A stretch of DNA of 64,000 nt from Enhydrobacter sp. (GTDB taxonomy: Bacteria > Pseudomonadota > Alphaproteobacteria > Reyranellales > Reyranellaceae): NCBI GenBank assembly GCA_025808875.1, contig CP075528.1, positions 1,858,473-1,922,472 of the forward strand, written 5' to 3'. The translations under genes and the position numbers were made by a program. The notes under the pieces are model-generated. The model ran no database searches. It saw only the letters and a program-made list of their open reading frames with translations, and was not told the DNA's origin. Each line of letters opens with the position of its first letter. Position 1 is the first letter of the stretch. Shown in pieces: positions 35,118-43,984 of this stretch.

Positions 35118-36317
35118 GTGACTTCCCCCACCGTCTTTCCCGTCTATCTGGCGGGCCTTGCCAGCTGGTTCGTGCCGCTCGGCGTTCAGATGGTGCTGTT
35201 TCCCTGGCTGGTTGCCGTCGTGCTGCGGATGGATGCCTTCGCCGTCGGCGTCGCGCAGATGGCGATGATGGCCCCGTCGCTCCTGTTCCTGCCGCTGGGC
35301 GGCCTGGCGGCCGATCGCGGCAACCCGCGACGACTCCTGCTGGGTTACCACTTTCTCTATGCACTGCCGCCACTCGCTCTCGCGCTCGTGCTGCTCGGCG
35401 ACGGATTGAGTTACACACTGCTCATCGTCTACGGGCTCGCCGTGGGTTCGATCGGCGCGTTCGCGGTTCCGACGCGCGACGGACTCCTGCCGGTCGTCGC
35501 CAAGGGCAATCTGCCCCGTGCGGTGGCCTTGGCGACGGCGTTGCAGTTCGGTGGTCAGCTTGTGGGAATCGCCTTCGCCTCGACCGCCGATCGTTTCGGC
35601 GCCGTGCCGCTGCTCGTGCTCAATGCCGTCCTGTTGCTGCTGGGTGCGCTGGCCGTGTGGCGCCTGCCCGATCCGCCGCTGCACCCGCCAGTGCAGCATC
35701 CGCGATTTTGGCCCAGCGTGCTCGATGGCGTCAGGGAGGCCGCTCGGTCCGACCAGATATGGCCGGTTCTGCTGCTCAACTTCGGCATCGGGGTGTTCTA
35801 TGTCGGGCCCTTCATGGCGGTGCTGCCGGTGGCGGTGCGCGACGTATATGCCGGCGCGGCGGTCGAACTCTCCTACGTCAACCTGGCATTCTGGGCGGCG
35901 ACCATCGTCGCCACCATCGCGCTGGTCGGCCTGGCGCGCCGGGTGACGCGCCGTGGCCGGCTGATCGCAACGGCGGTGACCGCAGGCGCCTTCGTACTCT
36001 TCCTGCTGGCGACGCTGCCGTCATTTCCGATCTTCGTCGCCCTGATCTTCGTCTGGGGGATTGGCGCGGGCGTGACCATGACGCAGGCGCGCACCGTGGT
36101 GCAGATCGTTGCGCCGGCCACGCACCGCGCGCGGCTCATGTCGCTCTTCCAGCTTGGCCTGAGCGGCGGGGGGCCGATCGGTGCTTTCCTCACCGGCTCG
36201 ATCTGCGCGCTCTGGGGCGTGGAGATGGCCATGATCCTGCCAGCCCTGGCGATGTTGCTGCTGATCGGCTGGATACTGGTCCGCTCGAACCTTTGGTCGA
36301 TGCGGACGGTCGAGTAG
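35118..36317 (+). CDS. Major facilitator superfamily transporter
   Basis: The 399-residue membrane protein has about twelve hydrophobic segments and MFS loop motifs (LPLGGLAADRGNPRRLLL between helices 2 and 3; GLARRVTRRGRL in the middle loop). It belongs to the drug/enterobactin exporter-like MFS group. The GTG start gives a typical N terminus (SPTVFPVYLAGLASWFVPLG). The small hypothetical gene diverges 130 bp away. Substrate unknown. Confidence 0.87.
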   Translation: MTSPTVFPVYLAGLASWFVPLGVQMVLFPWLVAVVLRMDAFAVGVAQMAMMAPSLLFLPLGGLAADRGNPRRLLLGYHFLYALPPLALALVLLGDGLSYTLLIVYGLAVGSIGAFAVPTRDGLLPVVAKGNLPRAVALATALQFGGQLVGIAFASTADRFGAVPLLVLNAVLLLLGALAVWRLPDPPLHPPVQHPRFWPSVLDGVREAARSDQIWPVLLLNFGIGVFYVGPFMAVLPVAVRDVYAGAAVELSYVNLAFWAATIVATIALVGLARRVTRRGRLIATAVTAGAFVLFLLATLPSFPIFVALIFVWGIGAGVTMTQARTVVQIVAPATHRARLMSLFQLGLSGGGPIGAFLTGSICALWGVEMAMILPALAMLLLIGWILVRSNLWSMRTVE

Positions 36318-36326
36318 GCCGAAGGG

Positions 36327-37553
36327 CTATTCCGCCGCCGCGGCGCGGCGATCGAGCCCCAGCGTCCGCCACACGTCCTGCAGCGCACCGACCAGGCGGC
36401 TCATGTCCTCGTCGCCATGCAGGGGCGTGGGCGTTAGGCGCAGCCGCTCGGTGCCGCGCGCGACCGTCGGATAGTTGATGGGTTGGACGTAGATTGCATG
36501 GCGATCGAGCAACAGGTCGCTCGCCTGCTTGCAGAGGACGGCGTCGCCCACCGCCACGGGAACGATGTGGGTGGCCGACGGCATCACCGGCAGGCCCGAC
36601 GCCGCGAGGCGCCGCTTGAGCGTCGCAGCGCGTTCCTGGTGGCGCGTGCGCAACTCGGGATGGCCGGTAACGTAGCGGATGCTGGCCAGGGCGGCGGCGG
36701 CGATCGCCGGCGGCAGCGAGGTGGTGAAGATGAAGCCCGACCCGCAGGAGCGCACGAAATCGACGGTCGCCGCGGTCGAGGCGATGTAGCCGCCAATGAC
36801 GCCGAACGCCTTGGCGAGCGTGCCTTGCACGATGTCGACCTTGTCGAGCACGTCGTCGCGCTCGGCGACTCCGGCACCGCGCGAACCATACATGCCGACG
36901 GCGTGCACTTCGTCGAGATAGGCGAGCGCGCCATGGCGATGGGCGACGTCGCAGATCTCGCCGATCGGCGAGATGTCGCCGTCCATGGAGTAGACCGATT
37001 CGAAGGCCACGATCTTCGGAGTCGCGGGATCGGCCTGCCGCAGGAGCTGCTCGAGATGGGCGACGTCGTTGTGGCGGAAGATCTTGCGCACGGCGCCAGA
37101 GTGCCGGATGCCGGCGATCATCGAGGCGTGGTTGAAGGCGTCCGAATAGAGCTCGCAGCCCGGCAGCATGGCCCCCAAGGTCTGCAGCGTCGTCTCGTTG
37201 GCGACGTAGCCCGAGGTGAAGACGAGGGCCGCCTGCTTGCCGTGCAAGGTAGCGAGTTCGCGCTCGAGCTGGGCATGGAGGGTATTGGTGCCGGAGATGT
37301 TGCGGGTTCCGCCGGCGCCCGATCCCTGGGCGACGATCGCCGCCTGCATCGCCTCGAGCACCTCGCAATGCTGGCCCATCGCCAAATAATCGTTGCTGCA
37401 CCAGACGGTCACGTCGCGCGGCGGCTGGCCGTCGCGGTGCAGGCGCGCGCGCGGGAAGGCGCCGACGATGCGCTCCAGCTCCGCGAACACCCGATACCGT
37501 CCCTCGTCGCGCAGGCGATCGAGGTGGCCGTTGAAATGGGCCTCGTAATCCAT
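36327..37553 (-). CDS. hemA: 5-aminolevulinate synthase
   Basis: The 408-residue PLP enzyme condenses glycine and succinyl-CoA in the C4 haem pathway. The start MDYEAHFNGHLDRLRDEGRY is the family N terminus and is preceded by GGAGCGGGAC. Further landmarks are VWCSNDYLAMGQH, GSGAGGTRNISGT, LDEVHAVGMYG and the Schiff-base lysine in VQGTLAKAFGVIGGYIA. Presence of this gene rather than the glutamyl-tRNA route is a strong alphaproteobacterial marker. It converges with the MFS gene, 9 bp apart. Confidence 0.96.
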   Translation of the reverse strand: MDYEAHFNGHLDRLRDEGRYRVFAELERIVGAFPRARLHRDGQPPRDVTVWCSNDYLAMGQHCEVLEAMQAAIVAQGSGAGGTRNISGTNTLHAQLERELATLHGKQAALVFTSGYVANETTLQTLGAMLPGCELYSDAFNHASMIAGIRHSGAVRKIFRHNDVAHLEQLLRQADPATPKIVAFESVYSMDGDISPIGEICDVAHRHGALAYLDEVHAVGMYGSRGAGVAERDDVLDKVDIVQGTLAKAFGVIGGYIASTAATVDFVRSCGSGFIFTTSLPPAIAAAALASIRYVTGHPELRTRHQERAATLKRRLAASGLPVMPSATHIVPVAVGDAVLCKQASDLLLDRHAIYVQPINYPTVARGTERLRLTPTPLHGDEDMSRLVGALQDVWRTLGLDRRAAAAE

Positions 37554-37680
37554 CCGTCCCGCTCCGAAGGGCGATTTTAGTGGCTTCATGCACAATCAGT
37601 AGGGTTTTTTGGTCGCGGCCGTCCTTGATCGGGCTCAAATGCCGAAAATGTGAAGCAGGCGACCGGCGATGCGAAAGGCG

Positions 37681-37716
37681 CTGCCGGCCGAGCACCGAGG
37701 GGCGCCCGACCGGCAG
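37681..37716 (-). terminator. Hairpin downstream of the omega-aminotransferase gene
   Basis: CTGCCGG (37681-37687) and CCGGCAG (37710-37716) form a G+C-rich stem with partial extension inward, starting 6 bp after the aminotransferase stop on the minus strand. It is followed by a short T-containing stretch (GCCTTTCGC). Confidence 0.4.
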
Positions 37717-37722
37717 TTGCAA

Positions 37723-39135
37723 TCAGCCCTTGAAGTGACCTTCGGCCTTGAGGTCAGCCAAGGTCGCATCGAGCGACTGACGCAGCCGGCCGAAGAGGTC
37801 GGCGAGCTCGGCCTCGCTGATGATCAGCGGTGGGCAGATGGCGATGCGATCGGCCATGTTGCGCACCAGCAGGCCGCGCGCCTGGGCGTGGTTGGCCGTC
37901 TTGGTGCCCGCCGCGCCCACGGTGCCGAGGTCGAAGGACGCCTTGGTCTTCTTGTCGGCCACGATCTCGAGCGCGCCGACCATGCCGACGCCCATGGCCT
38001 CGCCGACCAGCGGATGGTCGGCGAACGACTTCAGATGCTGCTGGAAGGCCGGGCTCATCCGCTTGGCATGCCCGAACAGGTCGATCTCGTCGTAGATCTT
38101 CTGCGCCTCGAGCGCGACCGCCGCCGCGACCGGATGGCCGGAATAGGTGAATCCGTGGCCCCACGTCCCGATCTTGTCACTCTCCATCGCCAGCGCCTGG
38201 TAAACCTTGTCGTTCACCATTACGGCTGAGATCGGCAGGAACGACGCCGACAGCGCCTTGGCGCAGGTCAGGATGTCGGGCTTGATTCCCATGGTCTGGC
38301 AGCCCCAGACGTTGCCGGTGCGGCCGAAGCCGCAGATCACCTCGTCGGCGACGAACAGCATGTCGTACTTGCGACAGACCGCCTGGATCTTCTCGTAGTA
38401 GCCCCTGGGCGGCACGATGACGCCGCCGGCGCCCATCACCGGCTCGCAGATCATGGCCGCGACATGGTCGGCGCCGCCTTCCTTGACGATGAGCTGCTCG
38501 AGTTCCTCGGCGCAGCGCGTGGCGAACTGCTCTTCGCTCTCGCCGTCCTTGGCGCCGCGATAGAAGTGCGGCGTGATCGTGTGCACGACGCCGGGAATCG
38601 GCAGGTCGAACGAGCGATGATTGTTGGGCAGGCCGGTCAGACTGCCCGAGGCCACGGTGATGCCGTGATAGCCCTTGAGGCGGGATACGATCTTCTTCTT
38701 GCTCGGCCGGCCGAGCGCATTGTTCATGTACCACACCATCTTGACGACGGTGTCGTTGGCTTCCGAGCCCGAGTTGGCAAAAAAGACCTTGGACATCTCC
38801 ACCGGCGCCATCGCCTTGAGTTTCTCGGCGAGGTTGATGGCGGGCTCGTGGGAGCGATGGTTGAAGGCGTGATAGAAGGGCAGCTGCTTCATCTGCTCGT
38901 AGGCGACCGTCGCCAACCGCTCGTTGCTGAAGCCGAGCGCCGCCGACCACAGCCCGGCCATGCCCTCGATGTATTCCTTGCCGTCGTCGTCCATCACGTA
39001 GATGCCGCGGCCTCGCACGATGGTGAGTGGGCCGTTCTGCTCGTGCTTCCGGAAGTTGGTGTAGGGGTGCAGGTGATGGGCGATGTCCCGAGAGGCGTTG
39101 GAATTGCCGCGGAAACTGCGAGAAACGTCGTTCAT
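37723..39135 (-). CDS. Class III omega-aminotransferase (beta-alanine/putrescine:pyruvate type)
   Basis: The 470-residue PLP enzyme starts MNDVSRSFRGNSNASRDIAH after AGGGG. Motifs are LHPYTNFRKHEQNGPLTIVR, FFANSGSEANDTVVKMVWYM, RLKGYHGITVASGSLTGLP, the cofactor Asp in FVADEVICGFGRTG and the Schiff-base lysine in TCAKALSASFLPISAVM. It moves an amino group from a terminal amine to pyruvate or another keto acid. It diverges from the peptide ABC operon (191 bp between starts), whose solute might supply amines. Confidence 0.9.
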   Translation of the reverse strand: MNDVSRSFRGNSNASRDIAHHLHPYTNFRKHEQNGPLTIVRGRGIYVMDDDGKEYIEGMAGLWSAALGFSNERLATVAYEQMKQLPFYHAFNHRSHEPAINLAEKLKAMAPVEMSKVFFANSGSEANDTVVKMVWYMNNALGRPSKKKIVSRLKGYHGITVASGSLTGLPNNHRSFDLPIPGVVHTITPHFYRGAKDGESEEQFATRCAEELEQLIVKEGGADHVAAMICEPVMGAGGVIVPPRGYYEKIQAVCRKYDMLFVADEVICGFGRTGNVWGCQTMGIKPDILTCAKALSASFLPISAVMVNDKVYQALAMESDKIGTWGHGFTYSGHPVAAAVALEAQKIYDEIDLFGHAKRMSPAFQQHLKSFADHPLVGEAMGVGMVGALEIVADKKTKASFDLGTVGAAGTKTANHAQARGLLVRNMADRIAICPPLIISEAELADLFGRLRQSLDATLADLKAEGHFKG

Positions 39136-39326
39136 GGTCGGCCCCTGTGAAACTCGAAGCCGGCACGATAGACCCGGAGCGATGCCCGTCCAACCACAGT
39201 CGGGTTCGGGGGCGTGCATATTTTTTGTGGAATTGACGGGCTGGCGGCGGCAGGGCAGTTTGACGACCCAGCTATGTATCCGTGCGCGACGCCATATGCG
39301 CTCGCCCGGTCAGGAGGGGAACTCAG

Positions 39327-40940
39327 ATGTCATTCAAATTCCGACATTCGTTGTCGATGGTTGCGCTCGCCTGCGCGGCCTTCGCGGCCGTGCCGTCGGC
39401 CGACGCCAAGACCTTCAGGTGGGCGAACGCGGGCGATGTCAGTTCGATGGATCCGTACTCGCGCAACGAGACGTTCCTGCTGACGTTCAACTCGAACATC
39501 TACGACCCGCTGGTCCGTCGCAATAAGGACCTCGCGCTCGAGCCCGCGCTCGCCGTCAAGTGGGGCCAGGTCGACAAGACCACCTGGTTCTTCGACCTGC
39601 GGCAAGGCGTGAAGTTCAGCGACGGCACGCCGTTCACGGCGGACGACGTGGTGTTCTCGCTGAAGCGGGCCATGGGTCCAGGCTCGAACATGACCGGCTA
39701 CTTCGTGTCGGTGGCCGACGTCAAGAAGGTCAACGACCATCGCATCGAGGTCGTCACCAAGTATCCCGACCCGCTGCTCGCCGAGAAGTGGGCGGCGCTC
39801 GGCATGATGTCGAAGGCGTGGGCCGAGAAGAACAACGCGGTGAACTCCGCGGACATGACCAAGAACGAGGAGAACTTCGCTACCCGCAACGCGATGGGCA
39901 CCGGCGCGTTCATACTCAAGGAGCGCAAGGCGGGCGAGCGCACGGTACTCGTGCCCAATCCCAACTGGTGGGACAAGCCCGTCCATAATCTCACCGAGGT
40001 GATCTTCACGCCGGTCGCCAATCCGGCAACCCGCGTCGCGGCCATCAAGGCGGGCGACATCGACATGATGTACGAGGTGCCGCCGGCCGACACCGAGACG
40101 CTCAAGCGCGACGCCAACGTCAAGGTGCTCGAGGGCCCCGAGACGCGCGTTGTCTTCCTTGGCTTCGACACCGAGCGCAACGAGCTGCTCGAGTCGAACG
40201 TCAAGGGTAAGAACCCGTTCAAGGACAAGCGGGTCCGTGAGGCGTTCCATCGCTCGATCGACGTCGACGCCATCAAGCGCACCGTGATGCGCGGCCAATC
40301 CTTCCCGACCAACCTGATGGTGGCGCCGGGCATCAACGGCTACGTCAAGGAGCTCGACAAGCGGCCGGCGCTGCTCAAGGCCGAGGAGGCCAAGAAGTTG
40401 CTGGCGGACGCCGGCTATCCGAACGGCTTCGAAGTCGGCATGGATTGCCCCAACGACCGCTACGTCAACGACGAGAAGATCTGCCAGGCCGTGGTGGCGA
40501 TGCTGGCCCGGGCGGGCATCAAGGTGAACCTGCTGGCCCAAACCCGCTCCAAGTACTTCGCCAAGATCCTGCGCAAGGGCAACTACGCGCCGGGCGACAC
40601 GAGCTTCTTCATGCTCGGCTGGTCGCCAGCCAGCACCTACGACGTGCACAACGTCTTCGAGCAGCTCATCCAGACACCGAGCGCGCAGACCAAGAAGGGC
40701 CTGTTCAATGCCGGCGGCTACTCGAACCCCGCGATCGACAAGCTGTCCGACGCCATGGAGCAGGAAATCGACAAGGCCAAGCGCGACGAGATGATCCGTC
40801 AGGCGACCAAGCTCTATGTCGACGACTATGCCTACATCCCGCTGCACCAGCAGGCCGTGGTCTGGGCGGCGCGCAAGAACATCGAACTGGTTCAGCTCGC
40901 CGACAATTCCTTCCCGCTGCGCTTCGTCAACGTGAAGTAG
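39327..40940 (+). CDS. Peptide/solute-binding protein of a Dpp-type ABC importer (SBP family 5)
   Basis: The 537-residue periplasmic protein has a signal peptide (SMVALACAAFAAVPSADA, cut near ADAK). The SBP_bac_5 core includes GDVSSMDPYSRNETFLL, FDLRQGVKFSDGTPFTADDV, DKRVREAFHRSIDVDAIKR and NDRYVNDEKICQ. AGGAGGGGAA precedes the ATG. It heads an operon with two permeases and two ATPases. A strong hairpin follows its stop and would favour higher yield of the binding protein. Ligand: di/oligopeptide or opine-like compound, not decided. Confidence 0.92.
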   Translation: MSFKFRHSLSMVALACAAFAAVPSADAKTFRWANAGDVSSMDPYSRNETFLLTFNSNIYDPLVRRNKDLALEPALAVKWGQVDKTTWFFDLRQGVKFSDGTPFTADDVVFSLKRAMGPGSNMTGYFVSVADVKKVNDHRIEVVTKYPDPLLAEKWAALGMMSKAWAEKNNAVNSADMTKNEENFATRNAMGTGAFILKERKAGERTVLVPNPNWWDKPVHNLTEVIFTPVANPATRVAAIKAGDIDMMYEVPPADTETLKRDANVKVLEGPETRVVFLGFDTERNELLESNVKGKNPFKDKRVREAFHRSIDVDAIKRTVMRGQSFPTNLMVAPGINGYVKELDKRPALLKAEEAKKLLADAGYPNGFEVGMDCPNDRYVNDEKICQAVVAMLARAGIKVNLLAQTRSKYFAKILRKGNYAPGDTSFFMLGWSPASTYDVHNVFEQLIQTPSAQTKKGLFNAGGYSNPAIDKLSDAMEQEIDKAKRDEMIRQATKLYVDDYAYIPLHQQAVVWAARKNIELVQLADNSFPLRFVNVK

Positions 40941-40960
40941 TCCCGTCGGGTTCACCTCGG

Positions 40961-40994
40961 CCGGCCCCGACCGCCTTCCGGCGATCGGGGCCGG
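40961..40994 (+). terminator. Intercistronic hairpin between binding protein and permease genes
   Basis: Perfect 10-bp arms CCGGCCCCGA (40961-40970) and TCGGGGCCGG (40985-40994) lie 20 bp after the stop of the binding-protein gene. No T-run follows. In Dpp/Opp-type operons such stems often stabilise the upstream message or cause partial termination, giving excess binding protein. Confidence 0.6.
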
Positions 40995-41050
40995 TTCCGC
41001 TTTGGCGCCAATCCTGCTAGGGGTCCGGCTGGGGCCTCCGTCCGCAATCC

Positions 41051-42043
41051 ATGCTCGTTTTCATCCTCCGACGTCTCCTTCAGTCGATCGCCGTCCTTCT
41101 AGCGGTCGGCATCGTGGCCTTCTCTCTGTTCCGCTACGTCGGCGATCCGATCAATGCGATGGTCGGGCAGGACACCTCCATGGAGGAGCGCGAGGAACTG
41201 CGCGAGAAGCTCGGCCTGAACGACCCGGCGCCTTTCCAGTTCCTGAGGTTCATCGGCAACGCCGTGCAGGGAAAATTCGGCCTCAGCTACCGGACCTCCG
41301 AGCCGGTCGGCCGTATGATCCTCGAGCGCATGCCGGCGACGCTCGAACTCTCCTTCTGCGCCGCCGTCTTCGCCATACTCGTCGGCATCCCGATGGGGGT
41401 CTACAGCGGGCTCTATCCACGCCATTGGACGAGCCGGCTGTTGCAGGCAGTGTCGCTGGTCGGCATCTCGCTGCCGACCTTTCTGATCGGCATCCTGCTG
41501 ATCCTCGTGTTCGCGGTTTGGCTGCGGCTGCTGCCGTCCTTCGGGCGCGGCGAGACCGTCGATCTCGGCTGGTGGACCACCAACTTCCTGACGGTGAAGG
41601 GACTCGAGGCGCTGATCCTGCCGTCGATCACGCTCGGCCTGTTCCAGCTCACGCTCATCATGCGACTGGTGCGGTCGGAGATGCTCGAGGTGATGCGGAC
41701 CGACTACATCAAGTTCGCCCGCGCCCGGGGCCTCACCAACCGGGCGATCAATTTCGGCCATGCGCTCAAGAACACGCTGGTGCCGGTCATCACCGTGGCC
41801 GGCCTGCAGCTCGGCGCCATCATCGCCTTCGCCATCGTCACCGAAACGGTGTTCGCCTGGCCCGGCATGGGCCTCCTCTTCATCCAGTCCGTCCAGTTCG
41901 CCGATGTGCCCGTGATGGCGGCCTACCTGCTGCTGATCGGCCTGCTGTTCGTGCTCATCAACCTCGTCGTCGACCTGCTCTACTTCGCGGTCGATCCGCG
42001 GCTGCGCGGCCAGGGCGGCGCGGCTCGCGTGGGAGGACACTGA
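41051..42043 (+). CDS. Dipeptide-type ABC transporter permease, DppB-like
   Basis: The 330-residue membrane protein has six predicted helices: the DppB-type N terminus LVFILRRLLQSIAVLLAVGI, a long periplasmic loop, and the EAA loop FARARGLTNRAINFGHALKN facing the ATPases. It forms the channel with the DppC-like partner encoded 1 bp downstream (TGAC then ATG). Confidence 0.92.
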   Translation: MLVFILRRLLQSIAVLLAVGIVAFSLFRYVGDPINAMVGQDTSMEEREELREKLGLNDPAPFQFLRFIGNAVQGKFGLSYRTSEPVGRMILERMPATLELSFCAAVFAILVGIPMGVYSGLYPRHWTSRLLQAVSLVGISLPTFLIGILLILVFAVWLRLLPSFGRGETVDLGWWTTNFLTVKGLEALILPSITLGLFQLTLIMRLVRSEMLEVMRTDYIKFARARGLTNRAINFGHALKNTLVPVITVAGLQLGAIIAFAIVTETVFAWPGMGLLFIQSVQFADVPVMAAYLLLIGLLFVLINLVVDLLYFAVDPRLRGQGGAARVGGH

Positions 42044-42044
42044 C

Positions 42045-42962
42045 ATGGCCGCCTGGCTGCGACGTGCCACCGACAGCGACATCTGGTGGAGCTTCAAGTC
42101 CTCGACGCTGACCGTGGTCGCCGCGGCCGCGACGGCTTTCATCGTCGCCACGGCCTTCCTTTCTCCCGTACTGGCTCCGCACACGCCGTTCGATCCCGCG
42201 ACCCTGAACCTGATCGATGGGCTGAAGCCTCCGGCATTCTTCTCCGACGACGGGGAATGGAGATTCCCGCTCGGCACGGACGAGCAGGGACGCGACGTCC
42301 TGTCCTCGATCATGTACGGCACGCGCCTGTCGCTGCTGGTGGGTTTCGCCTCGGTGATCGTCGCGATGGTGCTCGGCATCACGCTCGGACTTGTCTCCGG
42401 CTACGTCGGCGGGGCGGTGGACGCGGCGATCATGCGTGTCGCCGACGTCCAGCTCACCTTCCCGGCGATCCTCGTCGCCCTTCTGATCGACGGGGTGGTG
42501 CGCGGCCTGATCTCCGTCCAGCGCCACGACGAGATCGCGATCTTCGTCATCGTCGGCGCCATCGGCCTCAGTTTCTGGGTGCAGTACGCCCGTACCGTGC
42601 GCGGCTCGGTCATGGTCGAGAAGAACAAGGAATATGTCCAGGCGGCGCGGGTCATCGGCCTGTCGCCGATCGTGATCATGGCGAGGCACGTGCTGCCGAA
42701 CGTGACCGGACCGGTGCTCGTCATCGCTACCATCAATCTCGGCCTCGCCGTCATCACCGAGGCCACGCTCTCGTTCCTCGGCGTCGGCTTGCCGCCGACC
42801 CAACCCTCGCTCGGCACCCTGATTCGCCTCGGCAACGAGGTCCTGCAGTCCGGCGAGTGGTGGATCACGGTGTTCCCCGGCGCAACGCTCGCCATCCTCG
42901 TGCTGGCGGTGAACCTGCTGGGCGACTGGCTGCGCGATGCGCTCAATCCGAAGCTGCGATGA
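42045..42962 (+). CDS. Dipeptide-type ABC transporter permease, DppC-like
   Basis: The 305-residue permease shows the OppC N-terminal region with FPLGTDEQGRDVLSSIMYGT, the membrane core and the EAA loop ARVIGLSPIVIMARHVLPNV. GGGAGGACAC precedes the ATG. Its stop overlaps the start of the first ATPase gene (ATGA), indicating tight co-translation. Confidence 0.93.
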   Translation: MAAWLRRATDSDIWWSFKSSTLTVVAAAATAFIVATAFLSPVLAPHTPFDPATLNLIDGLKPPAFFSDDGEWRFPLGTDEQGRDVLSSIMYGTRLSLLVGFASVIVAMVLGITLGLVSGYVGGAVDAAIMRVADVQLTFPAILVALLIDGVVRGLISVQRHDEIAIFVIVGAIGLSFWVQYARTVRGSVMVEKNKEYVQAARVIGLSPIVIMARHVLPNVTGPVLVIATINLGLAVITEATLSFLGVGLPPTQPSLGTLIRLGNEVLQSGEWWITVFPGATLAILVLAVNLLGDWLRDALNPKLR

Positions 42963-43984
42963 TGGCCGGCACCTCCAACAATCCGCCGCTCCTCGAGGTC
43001 AAGAACCTGCGCGTCGAGTTCCCGACGCGGCGCGGCACGCTGACCGCCGTCGACGACGTGTCGTTCGAGATCGCGCCGGGCGAGGTGCTCGGCGTAGTCG
43101 GCGAGTCGGGAGCCGGGAAGTCGTTGACAGGCAATGCCATCATCGGCCTGCTCGAGCCGCCTGGCCGCATCGCTGCCGGAGAAGTTCGGCTCGAGGGCAG
43201 GCGCATCGACAACCTGCCCTACGAGGAGATGCGCAAGATTCGCGGCGCCCGTATCGGTGCCATCTTCCAGGACCCGCTGACCAGCCTGAACCCGCTCTAT
43301 TCGGTCGGCCGCCAGCTCATCGAGACGATCCAGACGCATCTGCCGCTTCCGGCCGGCGACGCGCGGGCGCGGGCGCTCGATCTCCTGAAGGAAGTGGGCA
43401 TTCCCGGGGCCGAGCATCGCCTCGATCACTATCCGCACCAGTTCTCGGGCGGCATGCGTCAGCGTGTGGTGATCGCCCTCGCTCTCTGCGCCAATCCCCG
43501 TCTGATCGTCGCCGACGAACCGACGACGGCGCTCGACGTGTCGATCCAGGCACAGATCATCGCGCTCCTGAAGCGGCTCTGCCGGGAGCACGGCACGGCG
43601 GTGATGCTGGTGACGCACGACATGGGCGTGATCGCCGAGACGGCGGACCGCGTCGCGGTGATGTATGCCGGACGGATCGCCGAGATCGGTCCGGTCCGCG
43701 ACGTCATCAAGCACGCCAAGCATCCCTACACCAGGGGACTGATGGGCTCGATCCCCAGCCTCGGCGTGCGCAGCGATCGCCTGGTGCAGATCGACGGCGC
43801 CATGCCGCGGCTGACCGAGATTCCGGCGGGCTGCGCCTTCAACCCGCGCTGCGGCTTCCATGGCCAGCGCTGCCTCGTCGAGCGGCCCGATCTGTTGTCG
43901 GCCGGGGCCAGCCGCGCGGCGTGCTGGCTGCACGACCGGGGCGGCGTCGGAGCGCCGACCGGCAAGGAGCTGGCCGATGCCTGA
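42959..43984 (+). CDS. Dipeptide-type ABC transporter ATPase, DppD-like
   Basis: The 341-residue ATPase has Walker A in GVVGESGAGKSLTGNAI, signature FSGGMRQRVVIALAL, Walker B LIVADEPTTALDVSIQAQII and H-loop VTHDMGVIAETADRV. An oligopeptide C-terminal domain (CAFNPRCGFHGQRC) carries the cysteines that in some homologues bind an Fe-S cluster. Two adjacent ATGs (42959 and 42962) are both possible starts. It pairs with the DppF-like ATPase, whose start overlaps its 3' end by 8 bp. Confidence 0.93.
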   Translation: MMAGTSNNPPLLEVKNLRVEFPTRRGTLTAVDDVSFEIAPGEVLGVVGESGAGKSLTGNAIIGLLEPPGRIAAGEVRLEGRRIDNLPYEEMRKIRGARIGAIFQDPLTSLNPLYSVGRQLIETIQTHLPLPAGDARARALDLLKEVGIPGAEHRLDHYPHQFSGGMRQRVVIALALCANPRLIVADEPTTALDVSIQAQIIALLKRLCREHGTAVMLVTHDMGVIAETADRVAVMYAGRIAEIGPVRDVIKHAKHPYTRGLMGSIPSLGVRSDRLVQIDGAMPRLTEIPAGCAFNPRCGFHGQRCLVERPDLLSAGASRAACWLHDRGGVGAPTGKELADA

